Origin: Zygnema cylindricum | Taxonomy: Eukaryota; Streptophyta; Zygnematophyceae; Zygnematales; Zygnemataceae | Length of the DNA stretch: 64,000 bases | Direction: 5' to 3' | Assembly: GCA_037447655.1 (NCBI GenBank) | Contig: JBBHKE010002052.1 | Coordinates: forward strand, 124,976 to 188,975 | Part shown: piece by piece, positions 24,412 through 37,274 of the stretch | How positions within the stretch are numbered: position 1 is the first letter of the stretch | How the letters are laid out: every line of letters begins with the position of its first letter | The notes under the pieces: model-generated | Seen by the model: only the letters and a program-made list of their open reading frames with translations | Databases searched by the model: none | Told to the model about the DNA's origin: nothing | Translations under genes and position numbers: made by a program

Positions 24412-24658
24412 AATCTTACATTTAGGGTACGTCCCCATGTATTAAAGTATCGACTTTTCTCTGTCTTTTTACCCTAAAATTCAGGGAACTTTGACAAAAA
24501 CTTTAGCAGTACGAGAAAACCATTTTTACCAAAGTAGAATGAACGTCAATTCATACTTTGGATGTACGGCGTGTTTGTCGTCATGTGAACGCATTTTGGC
24601 GTTTTCCCCTTTTCGACCCCCCAGGCAAGAGAATCCAGCCCAAAAAAAAAATTCATCC

Positions 24659-24683
24659 AAAATCACCTCGAGGGGGTGATTTT
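24659..24683. other. Perfect 9-bp-stem hairpin
   Basis: AAAATCACC and GGTGATTTT are separated by a 7-base loop, in otherwise unannotated sequence right of the composite MITE. Confidence 0.5.
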
Positions 24684-25080
24684 AGTTCAAGTAACGCCCA
24701 AACAGCGAATGAAAAACGAACCACGCGCGCGCCACAAGCGTGGGAAAATTGTAGGACGAGGGAGATTCCTCGCTATTTTTCTCCGTGCCCGTCACGCGGA
24801 TGTACGGAAAAAAATTTGCAGGGGTCTCGGACCTCCACTTTCATTCATGGGGTCCTTTGCAAAATTTTGCGCAGTCGTCGCCTCTCCCCTCTCCCCTCTC
24901 CCTTTCACACTATCGCTTTTATCTCACACTTTCTAGAATGAGACACAACAATATTGGATAAAATGAAAGATATTTTAAAAATATTATTTTTGAAAAATTT
25001 TAGGTTTTTTTTTAATGGCAAGTCGGGTGAGAAAAGTAGAAAAAACAAAATCAGGAAACCATGGCGGAAAGTTATTGAAC

Positions 25081-25108
25081 TACACCGCGAATCGTAATTA
25101 GAGTAATG
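25081..25108. mobile_element. TA-type MITE left end (T9), partner end not found
   Basis: TACACCGCGAATCGTAATTAG followed by AGTAATG matches the family end. No matching right end was found within 1 kb, so its extent is unknown. Confidence 0.35.
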
Positions 25109-26639
25109 AAAAAAATAGAGTAAAAAAACAAAAAAAAACAATTAGAGTAATGAATGCTAATTTGTGTGATAGAGCTTTTTTTCGACTATGAAGTTTACTC
25201 TAATTTATTTAATTATTCTATATTGGGTTATGTCGGCGATAATTATGTGCGCGATAATTATGAACACTAAATTACGTAGACGTACAAAATCTGTCAGTCC
25301 GTATAGTATTGACGTCATTATGACGCTTGTACTATTTGTCGCACTTAATGCAGCTACGTCGGACCGCCGTTGAAGGTTACATGTAAATTAAGCGCAGTTA
25401 CATAATCAACTATCAATTGTTATGAACGAATGAATTACGGTTGTACTTCGAATGTAAACATCAAGACGTTGCGTTGTTTTCATTTTCATAGTACTAATGA
25501 ACTCTAATACGGTCGCACTTTGGTGGCTATATTAGAGTAAATTTACTTTAATAATGTCTTTTAACTATAATAAAGTTGCATTCAGACGACGAAGTCGGAA
25601 AATGAACACTTATTAGAGTTAAGTTTAACTCTAAATGAGTCGCAAGTAGAAGATAATTTCACGAATCTACGTAACGCGACATATTATTGGACAACCACAG
25701 TTACACGTGGCTATATGATTAACCATAAAAACGTCAAACCTGCAAAACAATGAAAAAACACAAATCGTCTGTCCTCTTAGACTCTTTTGCTGGAGAGTTC
25801 CGTACACCTCTTTCGTAAAAAAAATTCCGCGGGAAATTTGACACATTCACGCTTATTTTTTGAGTTTTTTAAATCTTTGAAATTTAAAACAAAATATTAA
25901 AATTTAAATTTTGAACTCACCCTGTTTTCACAATGGATTGCCGCGTTTTTTTAACCACCAGCGTTTAGAAGATTTACATATATATGCACCTTCGAACAAA
26001 CAATGGCATAAGCATTTTTTATTTTTTATTTGCGTTTACTCTTACATCACTCACTCTTTCTTGCCTATACTTTCCCCCCATAAATAGTTGCTTAGTCTTC
26101 GGATATGTGGAGATTTACAAGGATGTGGGGTAACTACGCGACGAGATATAACGGCATATCTCATATCCCTGCACTTGTTGTTGAAGAGTTGATCGGAGAG
26201 ATGAAAAGTGTGGGGTCCGAAATGGCGAGTGGTGCAACCGAATTACCACGTGTGGAGCCACTCGTGGAAGAAGCTTCGAGCGGAGACGACAACACCGCGG
26301 GTGGAGATTTAGGGAGTCACCCTACAGTTGCTGACCCGCCGCAGTCCAGAAGGAAACGACAACATGTTACAACCAAAAGGGACCGTTTGCGGATAATCAC
26401 GTGGATGATTGCTGAGGAGCGGGCAAACGGATACCAAAATTTGATCCCCAAAACTATCAAAAAGTTTCCCGAACAATTTTCGGGAAGTCTTCCTAAAACT
26501 CTTTTCCCCTATGCCTCATCAACCCACCTCTCGATTATTACTATATTTTGAGCGGTTTCCGAGGATTTACGATCTGTTATACTCTCATTTTTTTCAGTTA
26601 AAACTATTTAATATTTTCTTTCTACACTTTGTTATTTTT

Positions 26640-27000
26640 AGGGGTTTTGGTCTTTTTTTTTTACACAATTTTGCAATATTTCAATTTAGTTTCAGTTTTC
26701 AATTGAATATTATATTTTTCAATTTCTATTCCGTTTTCAGTTTCAGTTGCTGATTCAGTTTTGGTTTCCGTAAATCCATTTCGAAACCATTTTAAAAGTT
26801 TATACTTTATTATATTACCTTTCCATGCTTTGTTGATGGTTAGAGGTTTTTGCCATTTTTTTAACACAATTTGCAGTTTTTCAGTTTAATTTCAATATTT
26901 AGTTGAATATTATATTTTCAATTTCTATTCCGTTGTCAGTTTCAGTTGCTGATTTAGTTTTGATATCCGTGAATCCATTTCGAATCCATTTTTTTCCGTT
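26640..27000. repeat. Tandem duplication of an A/T-rich segment (unit about 190-200 bp)
   Basis: The segment containing TTCAATTTCTATTCCGTTTTC and CAGTTTCAGTTGCTGATT occurs near 26718-26760 and again near 26919-26960 with a similar context. Confidence 0.65.
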
Positions 27001-27175
27001 TACCCTTTTTACAACAAAGACAAACCTATAATTCAAAACAAAAAAAAAACATTTTTTCTGCTTTGTTTCTGTTTCTTGTTTTTTTATACATTTGATTACA
27101 ACCATATTTTTAATTATAACTGCACTTTAAATCATAAATGTACTTTAAATTACAACTGTACTTCCAATTATGACT

Positions 27176-28795
27176 GTACTTTAAGTATCTATCTATCTGT
27201 CTATCTATCTGTCAATTAACCTGTCTAATTATCTGTCTAAATGATTGACATGTCTAATTATCTGTCTAAATTAATTACCTGTCTAAACTAAAAGTCTGTC
27301 TGTTCTCATTATTTGCATATCTATCTAATCTGCCTATCTATGTAATCTAAGTATCTCTCTAATAAAATTATCTATCTAATGTAATTATCTATCTAATGTA
27401 ATTATCTATGTAATCTAATTATTTATCTAATCTAATTTTCTGTCAAATCTAATTATGCATTTAACCTAATTATTTGTCTAATCCAATTATCTCCCTATCT
27501 ATCTAATCTATCTATGATTTAATAATCTATCTAATCTAACTATCTATCTAATCTAACTATCAATCTAATCTAATTTTTTGTCTAATCTAATTATGTATCT
27601 AATCTAATTATTTGCCTATCTATCTAATCTGTCTGTCTATTTAATCTGCCTATAATCTAATAATCTATCTAATCTAATTATCTGTTGAATCAAATTATGT
27701 ACAAAATCAATTTATCTACCTATCTATCTAATCTGTCTGTCTATCTAATCTGCCCATAATCTAATTATCTATCTAATCTAACTATCTATATAATCTAATT
27801 ATCTTTCAAATCTAGTTATTATCTAATCTATTTATCTCCATATCTATCTAATCTGTCCGTCTATGAAATTTGCCTACAATCTTATTAACTATCTATATAA
27901 TCTAATAATTTGTCGAATGTAACTATGTATCTAATCTATTTATCTCTAATCTGTCTGTCTATCTAATCTAACAATCTATATAATCTAATTATCTGTCGAA
28001 TCTAGTTATATGTATCTAATCTAATTATCTGCCTATCTATCTAATCTGTCTGTCTATCTAATCTGCCTAAAATCTAATAATCTATCTAATCTAACTATTT
28101 ATCTAATCTAATTATCTGTCGAATCTAGTTATGTATCTAATCAATTTATCTGCGTATCTATCTAATCTAGTTATGTATCTAAACAATTTATCTGCCTATC
28201 TATCTAATATGTCTGTCTATCTAATCTGCCTATAATATAATTATCTATCTAATCTAACTATCTATATAATCTAATTATCTGTCGAATCTAGTTATGTATC
28301 TAATCTATTTATCTGCCTATCTATCTAATCTGTCCGTCTATGAAATCTGCCTACAATCTTATTATCTATCTAATATAACTATCTATATAATTTAATTATC
28401 TGTCGAATCTAGTTATGTATCTAATCTATTTATCTGCCTATCTATCTAATCTGCTGTCTATGAAATCTGCCTACAATCTTATTATCTATCTAATCTTACT
28501 ATCTATATAATCTAATAATTTGTCGAATCTAATTATGTATCTAATCTGACTATCTATATAATTTAATTATCTGTCGAATCTAGTTATGTATCTAATCTAT
28601 TTATCTGCCTATCTATCTAATCTGTTCGTCTATGAAATCTGCCTACAATCTTATTATCTATCTAATCTAACTATCTATATAATCTAATAATTTGTCGAAT
28701 CTAATTATGTGTCTAATCTAACTATCTATATATCTAACTAATTATCTATCTATATATCTGTCTACCTATCTATTTATTTATGTATCTACATTGTT
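27176..28795. repeat. 1.6-kb decayed TCTA satellite with a higher-order period near 121 bp
   Basis: Built from ATCTATCTAATC-type tetranucleotide variants. The marker GTCGAATCTA or GTCGAATCT recurs at 28281, 28402, 28522 and 28694, giving spacings of 121, 120 and 172 (121 plus a partial 51-bp unit at 28573). It lies between coding blocks 1 and 2 of the pogo-like pseudogene. Confidence 0.85.
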
Positions 28796-29839
28796 ACCCC
28801 ATTTTTTAGATGATGTTATTTATTTCTTCTCTTCATCTACAGAGTATCAAAAAGCAAGGAGATAGTGAGTCGAAAGGGTGGTCATAGTAAGAGGTATAAG
28901 AGATACGATTAATACGTTGTCTACGTCGGGCTTTAAAAGGCAAAGCGTGGCGGTAATGAAAGCATTATCAGGTAGAGGAAGGGAGGAAATGGCATGGGTG
29001 ACCCATGTTCACCAAGAATTACTCGAGGATTTTTATCGATTCAAAAAATTTGGTATGAAACTTTCTACGAGAATTGTACAAGAGATGGCGTACGACATCA
29101 TTATACGTTTCAAAGAGGAGCATGCGTCGGAGTTTTTTCACGAATTTGGACGTAAAAGGAATATACGGATTACAAAAAGATAGATCTAAAGGTTTCATGA
29201 GAAACACAACATCGTTATCCGTACCCTAAAGGGAAAATTACAATGTGGTCAAATAAAGGAGGAGCACATTGAGAAAACCGTGGCGTATCACTTGGGGGTA
29301 CTAAAAAGGGGCTTCTTTTTAGGTAAGACTTATACTTTATTGCCATATATGTTTTTGTAATGTTTTTTTTTGTGTCATTTTTTTTGCTTTTATCGTATTT
29401 AATTCACTTGATTTTGCTTCCTCAATTTTTTTTTATCGTCGTTGTTTTCATTGTGTGGACTAGGTGAGTTTGACGAATATTTAGCGAAGAATATGGATAA
29501 GACCGACTTACTATTGAATATGGACAATGGGAAGATATTAGGCTTCCGTGGCGACGAAGTTGTGAAGTACGCGGACGTTAAGGGTAGAGGCGAATCCATG
29601 ACTTTCAGGGTGCGTCTCACCAGAGGGGTGAATGCACGGATTGAATCACCCATGCTTATTCTCACAAACCGTACTAGAAGTTACCCGATTCGAAATCTTA
29701 ACAACGACATTCTAGGTATATAACCCCTTGTTTGTTTCTTTTTGTCTTGAATTGTTAGTTTTTTTATATTAATTTAACTTGTTGCATTACGTGCTTCATT
29801 CCATTGTTATTATGTATTTTTATTTATAATTTTCTTTAT

Positions 29840-30110
29840 TTATATCCCTCTCCTTCTCTCTCTCTCTCCCTCTTCTCCCTCCCCCTCTAATCTCCCCTCT
29901 CTCTCTTCCCTCTCACTCTCTTCTCTCCTCTCCCCTTCTTCCTCCTCCTCTCTCCCCCCTCCTCACACCTCTCTCTTTCCCCTCCCACGCTCCTCTCCTC
30001 CCTCACCTCTTCCTCACTCCCTCCTCTCCCCCACTCCCTCGCCCTCTATATTTTCCCCTCTCTCCACTCTCGCTCCTTCCCCATTTGTCCATTTTTCTCC
30101 CGTCATCTTT
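29840..30110. repeat. Pyrimidine-rich tract in the pogo-like pseudogene
   Basis: A CTCTCC/CTCCCT low-complexity run between coding blocks 3 and 4 of the pseudogene, similar in style to the transporter introns. Confidence 0.75.
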
Positions 30111-31139
30111 TTCATCTTCCTACCCCCTCTTTCCCTTTGTTATGTTTTTTATTCTAACACCCTTTTTTTTTCCATCTAACCAAAAACAAGTGTGTGCTTT
30201 TGCAACAGTCCGAAGAGATGGAACTCAAAGAGAGTGTTCCCTCAATGGTTTGAGGACCGGAGGTCGTATCAAGCCGATCCTTATGGCCGAGAAAAAACAG
30301 TGTTCTTTGATAATTTCGGCGGATAAAATATTTACGAGGAGCTAAACCATGTTTTGGTTGCCAAAAATAGGATTTTACACTTTTTTCCACCGTGTACTAC
30401 TTCTTTGGTGAAACCAGCGGATTCATTCGTAATATCGAAAATAAAGGAGGTTTGGAGTACGAAGTGGGAAAGTTGAAAGATGTTGGGGGTTCGTAATGAA
30501 CACTGGTCATAACCCTCTATTCAAGGTTGGTCCGGAAAGCTACTAGCACTGGGTAAAAGGTTTTTTCCCGAATAGGCTAGGGACTTTATTTGCAAATTTA
30601 ACTCCACAAAAGACAAGGATGGGATGGGATATGCGAGGAAAGCTATGATTTAATGTGGGGTGTCATTGAAAGATGGGAGATGGGAAGAGGGAATGTTTAC
30701 AAAACAGTAGCAATGTATCATCGACAAACAATGAAACCATTTCGATGGCGAGAAAGTGTCACCTCTCTTAGTAAGGGCACGGAAATTTTCTCAAAAAAAA
30801 TGAAGACGCCGGTACTCAAGAAAAGGAGGTTACGGACGAACAATTTACAGAAGGAGACGAATATTAAGCCTTTGCTAATGCCTAAGCATACTCCATGTAT
30901 GTTTTTTTAGTAGACCGTGGACTGTATGCGTGACGTAGTTTTGTAGTTTTTGTTGCCTTTGGCTTGTCTTACCTGTTTTTAAAATGTAAGGAGTGTAAGG
31001 ATGCAGAAGTGAAGAGTTATCATTCAACATTAAAAGGGTAATACGTCGCGTAGTGTGTCTCTTATAATAATGCCATTGTTTTTGCAATTATCTTTTTACT
31101 GTTGTTTTTAATAAAGCTTTAGTCCTCTCTATGCCTCAG

Positions 31140-31700
31140 CTGTGAGGGAGAGAGAGCTGTTCATCACTTAAGTTATTTTTGGTTGAGTTCGGTTCACTAC
31201 TTACCAAAATTAGTGTGACAGTGAAGCTGGGAGTTCACGGTTCATTCACACTTGGGACACGCGTTGTCACTTGAGAGAAATGCGTGAGTATGTCCTCCGT
31301 GGACGTACGGAAATTCGGCAGGACCACGGGAATTCGTGAAGTCAATTCTACGGTCCCAAATCCTCTAATCGGACGGTTGACAGCCGCCGCCAACAAATAC
31401 TGACGAGGCGAGACTAGATCACTATCACTTTACGTTGTCTGAACTTCGGTGTAAATATTTGGTAGAACAGAATTTTGTATGTAGTGAATTAGTTGTTTAG
31501 TGTTGAGAATGTGGTTTATGACATACCTTCAGTACACAGGTATACTCACAGTATTTGTTGTGTTAGAATGTTAGATGTACGGCTGGAATGCCTCCGTACA
31601 GCTTAGTGTAGTTTCGGTGTATAGAAGTAGGACTTAGTGAATTTGATTCATTAGGAACAAATGATATGAAAACTGTACACTCAGTTGTATGTAATTTCAT
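31140..31700 (+). mobile_element. Old LTR fragment, plus orientation, same family as the solo LTR at 39174-40629
   Basis: ATTTTGTATGTAGTGAATTA followed by TTTAGTGTT, and later GTAGGACTTAGT, occur in the same order as in the complement of 39620-39840. Just downstream, at 31887, a short frame MTTAASSSSSVPAVVSEQ could be the start of a copia gag, but it breaks off. Confidence 0.4.
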
Positions 31701-32282
31701 TTCTGCATATCTCACAGATATGTGAGCGGAATTCATTGAAATTTTGTGTGTGTGTTCTTTTTTATGTTATCTACACTGTGGTAAATTTTCAGGACCATTG
31801 GGGCGTTTTTCTGAAAGTTATAGTCTGTCAAAGTTTCTGTTCAGCCATCGGTATTTGTGGAAGCTTCCTCTTTTGATTTGTTATACGATGACTACTGCTG
31901 CATCTTCTTCATCTTCAGTGCCAGCAGTTGTCTCAGAACAACATTTACTTCATTGTGAAGCATGTATGCCAAAACTATGTATAATATAACCATTTTATAA
32001 AACACGATTTTGTTTTTGCAATATATGAGTATGTATGTAAAGATGATGGTTCGTCATGCTCAAATATATTACCATGCGTTTGTTATTCACTTATGGGAAA
32101 CATGGTGTTGGAACGGGTGGATAATTTTTTTGTTTTTAGCTTTAATACACAAACATGTTGTTTTTTACGTCATTGATATTGGGCAACGAGCCCGCCTCAT
32201 CGCTGACCGTTGTCGCAGGAGTGACATGGACTATTTCATTGTAGTTTGTTCAACAGTGACAGTTTCTCGTAGCAGGTGGGAT

Positions 32283-32418
32283 TTCTAGCGATGACATTGC
32301 CTCATAGCCGAAGGATTTTACACGATAACGCAACGTCTTTATTGGTTTTTTTCTAGCGATGACATTGCCTCATAGCCGAAGGATTTTACACGATAACGCA
32401 ACGTCTTTATTGGTTTTT
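32283..32418. repeat. Perfect 68-bp tandem duplication
   Basis: TTCTAGCGATGACATTGCCT begins at 32283 and again at 32351, and the two units look identical. Probably a recent replication slip or an assembly artefact. Confidence 0.9.
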
Positions 32419-33257
32419 GGTTAAATGTCGATATTGCGTCATTGTTGTTTTACATTTTATCGACGACACACTCTCGTCGCCAGTTGGTCTTCCGGTGAGA
32501 GACAATGCCAAAGCTAGTTGTGTGGTCAGCGATAACAATGAATCATCGTTGGTTCATAATCCAGCAACGAAGATGCCACATCGTTGGCTAGTAATCATCC
32601 ATGATAAAAAAAATATTGTCATCATTCTATAGCAGTGGCAAACACGAACAAAACAAAATCGTTTTGTAAAAAAAAACACATATGTCAATAGAATAAAGTG
32701 TAATAATACCCCCATTGGAGTATCATTGGCTTAAAAATATTTAACATACTAAATAATCTATTACAATTATTTATTAATTATGTCAAAAAAGACAATTATT
32801 GCTCCAAAATTTCACTATTTTACTCACTCCGAATCTGAATATAGGCTATGAACTTCAAAAAACTTCTCAACCTTTCCACTTTCTCATAAATCTTCTCTTT
32901 ATTCTCTCATTTATATTCATTTTTTATACAAATGATTTCACTATCCTCTTTTAGGGCTGGAAAAATATAAAGTCCAATCTAATATGGTGTCGAAAATAAA
33001 TCAACATATAAACAATTAAGGCAATAACTATACTTAAAACTGACTTTCCGTCCCTTCCTCAAAACTAATGATTTTTTTTCATCGCCTACTTTTGTTCGTC
33101 ACTTATCGTACTTCAAATCCAGTACATGTTCCCATGCTTCCCTTAAAGAATTTTATGTCACTTGATAATAACAAAAGAAGGCGTTAAAAGAAAAAGACAC
33201 TTAAAAATATAGAATAAAAAATTGTTTTTTCGAGCTGATATGTTCCCACTTGGGAAT

Positions 33258-33383
33258 TCGTTGTCCCATGGTTGCTGAAGTAAAGACAATGGAAACCCAA
33301 TCGAGACAATGAAGACGTTTTCGTTGTCCCATGTTTGCTGAAGTAAAGACAATGGGGGCCTAATCGAGACAACGGAGTCGTTA
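33258..33383. repeat. 63-bp tandem duplication
   Basis: The unit TCGTTGTCCCATG(G/T)TTGCTG begins at 33258 and 33321, with several mismatches between the two units. Confidence 0.8.
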
Positions 33384-35604
33384 TATGACGTCCAAAGTGT
33401 ACTGTAAAGTATTCCTTTTGTCCTTCTCTAGAATAGTATCCCATTTGTTCACCACAATTACCGCAGCTTTTCCTTCCTCCGCAATTTTTTTGCCTAATCA
33501 AAAATCTAGCAAAGCATTTAAATGAAGCTTCAATTTTCCTTAAAAACTCCCATTTGCATTCACATGAGGTTTCACTCGTTCACATTTGAATTTCGAGTTC
33601 GCGTTCAAATTCGCATTCAAATTCTCGTTTGAATTCACTTTTTTCACATTAATTTGTGGAAATATCATGAGCGCCCGAAGCGTCCAAAAAATATCCTCCT
33701 CTTTTTAACTTCGTCATTTTGCGACTTAAAATTAAACAATTTGCCACTATGTCGAATCATGCACGCTACATGTTTTGGTCTCATTTGATTCGTACAATTA
33801 ACATTTTTTGACGTTGTTGTGGATGGTAATCGCAACATATTTCGAAATGATATAAATGGAACAAATGACATATTTCCGCATTATTCTCAACTGTACACAT
33901 GACGCATTTTTGAATTATCTAATTGTCACAACAACCTTATTTCTGTGAATGGTACATGTGACAAACTTAGGACTTGTCTAATGAGTTCATAAACAACGAA
34001 AACATGTTTACTGAAACATCGATAGTCTCAGTTAGTATAAACTTTTTCATATATATATTTTTTATTTTTTTTTGCGCAACATACCTTGAGACCAACACTC
34101 AAGCCATCATTTTCGTAGTTTCGGAAGTTGACTCATGCACCTATACTGAAATCGAAAAGATAAAAATAAAATGAAGATAAAGAAAAGTACGAAAAAATAC
34201 AAAAAAGAGTTGCATACCGTTTCCGTTTCGAAAGTAAGACAACATTGTTCTGCCAAAACATTACAAACAAATATGTATTTCCCTTCTAAACACTGAAAAC
34301 ATTTGTTTCAAAACTCATTACCTGAATATTTATTAGCGGGACAAAAAACAAGCTTTAATAAAAAGGTCAACGGAAAAGGTGAAAGGAAGGAAACAAAAGC
34401 AAAACCAGAAAAGAAATATAAAAAGATATGAGTTACCTTCAAATAAGCATTCATAAAGCAAACAAAAAAAAAAATACAGATACGTACAAATAAACCGCCT
34501 TGAAAATAAAGGACCAAAAAACAAAAGGATAACAAGGCAAAGCATTATGTACTTGATGGCTATCATGGATCTCCATAAATTGTATTTGCATTTTTTGGAG
34601 GAAAATGGCAATTGCCACGTCATACTAGATCACTCCAGTAAAAGCGTAGGCCCTTGCCACGTCATCGATGGTGTAGTTGGCGGGCAGCAAAATGTTCGTC
34701 ATTTCGTCTTATACAATTCAAAAATGTAAGAAGATGGCGTGAAAGTGATGACGTGGGCGAAATGTAATCTATGGCGATAAACGAGGAGTAGAGACTCTCA
34801 CTAATCCATGTTAAAAAAAATTGAACAGATTTTCAGGATGGTGGGGCAATCGTCAGATTCTACACCGAAACAAAAAAAGAAAGAGTGGTTGTGATTGGCT
34901 CAAGATGATTTTATTTTATGAGATCCGTCCGCCTTTAGCGTTACCTTACGCCATATATCACCCATGCAAAATGTTGTATGCTTACTCTTTTTTGTATATT
35001 TTATTACTCTAATTCATGTCATGGTTTGGTAAAAAATACATATTATAGTTAAACATTACTATTTTTAATGGGTCATTTTTGTAAGTTTGGTTTCTTAGAA
35101 TTAATATTTACACAAAGACAGACGCAATCCTATATTAGAATACATTTTTAATTAAATTGGTGCTTTTTTCCCTATTATAATTGAATACGCGGAATGTCGA
35201 ACAACAATTAAAAATTTCTTCTGAAAAAAAAAGGCAAACACATATTGTTGTCGTTAAACTATAAACTTTTAATATGTATATTTATATAAATGTTCACACG
35301 GACGACAATGCTGTCGACGGACGGAGGTATGGGAACGAGTTTTTGTTCAATGCAATTTAGTCTTTTTGTTTTGTGCAATTTCACATGCGAGCGCAATTAT
35401 TTTAAATCATTATTTATACCTTTTTACTTATAAAAGTACAATTTTGCACGGTCAGACATTGTCCATACTCTACACTATTTAAAATAAATCTATATTAGAA
35501 TTATTAACCCTAATTCCAACGTACCTTAAATTGAGTAAAGAATAATTTAGAATAATGTACTATATTTAATGTGATAGAGTCAAAATTTAGGGTGACGGAA
35601 TTAG

Positions 35605-36281
35605 TGTTCATAACTATAATTACAATTCGCGCTGTAGTGCTGTTAATTGTGATTTAAGGCCAAACCATGTGGTCAATTATTAGCCTTAATAGCACACTAA
35701 AATTAAAAACGTTATGTTCGCGAGCCAAAAAAAATGGCATAGAGACAACGTTGTGGAGTTTACCATATCTCGCTATAAGCGTAAATTGTACGGTTAGCTG
35801 AATGCGTACATGCGATGTTATTTGCCCTTAATGTAGTACGGCTTACTTTGTCTTATGTCTGTTCGATACCATTTGCTTTCCGCTCATTGGCTCCAAGGAT
35901 TGCTTTGACTTTTGGACCCAAAACTGAACAAACTTGGTTGTATAAGGCACTTGGGGCCGAAGGAGACAGGTTTTTTTTCAGTACTGTCTCCTGAGAAACC
36001 CCCAATAAAATTCCAAACAAACCATCTTTTGGAGAATCTTAGCCTTGTATGTGTGTTTGACTTTATTGCCATCTTGGTTATGTGTGTTTCATTTTATTGC
36101 CATCTTCGTTTTGGATTTGTCTTTTGTGGAGATCATAGTTCGATGGGTAGTTGGCACTATCAATCCTTTGAACGATTTTGAATTTTTGCACTTGAAACCA
36201 AAAAGAGTTCTGTTAGTTCCCAGCCGCGGAAAGCAATGGGTAAAAAAATACCTTACTTGTTTCCGGGTCCATCGGGAGAGA
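35605..36281. repeat. Long direct repeat, left copy (677 bp)
   Basis: Begins TGTTCATAACTATAATTACA and ends near TCGGGAGAGA; co-linear with 36503-37180 over its whole length. The MITE-like motif TTCGCGCTGTAG lies near its start. Confidence 0.8.
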
Positions 36282-36502
36282 ATTCGTCTCCTTTTGAGTG
36301 AGCGTTGTTTTATGGGGTATGTTGAGCTTGCTTTACTATCATATTAAATTCTATCTTTTATTCTATTTTCTGGAGCAAGGTGATATTGTTAAATCTGAAA
36401 CATCCAATTCTTTTTATTTTTATTATTTGTGCGTGGGAGTTCATTTATGCCCTCTTTGGTAGTACTTTTTGGCTTCGGTTGCGTTTCAACTGGAGTAGTT
36501 AA

Positions 36503-37180
36503 TGTTCATAACTGTAATTACAACTCACGCTGTAGTGCTTTTAATTGTGATTTAAGTCCAAACCACGTGGTCAATTATTAACCTGAATAACACACTAAAA
36601 TTAAAAACGTTATGTTCGCAGGCCTAAAAAAATTGAATAGAGACAACGTTGTGGAGTTTACCATATCTCGCTATTAGCGTAAACTGTACGGTTACCTGAA
36701 TGCGTACATGCGATGTTTTTTGCCCTTAGTGTAGTACGACTTACTTTGTCTTATGTCAGTTCGATACCGTTTGCTTTTCGCTCATTGGCTCCAAGGATTG
36801 CTTTGACTTTTGGACCCAAAACAAGACAAACTTGGTTGTATAATGCACTTAGGGCCGAATGAGATACGTTTTTTTTTCCGTATTGTCTCATGAGAAAACC
36901 TCCATAAAATTCCAAACTAACCTTCTTTTGGAGAATCTTTGTCTAGTATGTGTGTTTGACTTTATTGCCATCTTAGTTATGTGTGTTTGACTTTATTGCC
37001 ATCTTGGTTTTGGATTTGTCTTTTGTGGAGATCGTAGTTCGATGGGTAGTTGGCACTATCAATCCTTTGAACGATTTTGACTTTTTGCTCTTGAAACCAA
37101 AAAGAGTCCTGTCGGTTCCGAGCCGCGTAAACCAAGGGGTAAAGGAGTACCTTACCGATTTTCGGGTCGATCGGGAGAGA
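36503..37180. repeat. Long direct repeat, right copy (678 bp)
   Basis: Begins TGTTCATAACTGTAATTACA. Separated from the left copy by about 220 bp of non-repeated sequence, and it ends about 100 bp before the truncated end of copia element E1. Confidence 0.8.
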
Positions 37181-37274
37181 TTGGAAAGTAAGGGGGAGGG
37201 GGTATATTTTTTCACCTTCCTATGCATTTATTTACATTTCTTGTCCAATTATCTCATAGGCTTGGCATGCATGT

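Larger units (their letters stand above)
24412..26104. other. Gene-free stretch
   Basis: Contains one MITE end (25081), a hairpin (24659) and several short frames without recognisable domains. Confidence 0.5.
26105..30910 (+). pseudogene. Decayed pogo-like transposase gene (CENP-B-type HTH plus DDE domain)
   Basis: Coding blocks in one order and strand: 26105-26490 (MWRFTRMWGNY start, then a basic TKRDRLRIITWMIAEERANG segment), 28855-29322, 29464-29715, about 30200-30480 and 30590-30760. Block 2 reads through an HTH-like region and then R-stop-I-stop-RFHEKHNIVIRTLKGKL, where the family has WIQRF; both stops are one base from Trp and Gln codons. Block 3 is an open exon with LLNMDNGKILGFRGDEVVKYAD, bounded by AG and GT. 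Block 4 holds KTVFFDNFGG and FFPPCTTSLVKPADSF, the positions of the second and third catalytic acidic residues in pogo-type transposases. Stops and frameshifts elsewhere show it is dead. The gap between blocks 1 and 2 is filled by a TCTA satellite. The family call rests on motif order recalled, not on a search; a related domesticated gene is possible. Confidence 0.6.
30911..35604. other. Gene-poor stretch
   Basis: Apart from the LTR fragment and two small tandem duplications already listed, no coding region with recognisable features was found on either strand. Confidence 0.5.

Noticed and set aside
24558-24941. 127-codon plus-strand frame and its overlapping partner
   Set aside because: Basic, low-complexity translation over a GC-richer patch with no motifs; the two frames overlap in different phases.
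27176-28795. CRISPR-like regular spacing of repeats
   Set aside because: The whole region is a degenerate TCTA satellite; the intervals are not unique spacers and the genome is eukaryotic.
34308-34623. Hydrophobic minus-strand frames suggesting a small membrane protein
   Set aside because: Two overlapping frames over an A-rich plus strand give Phe/Leu-rich translations by base composition alone.
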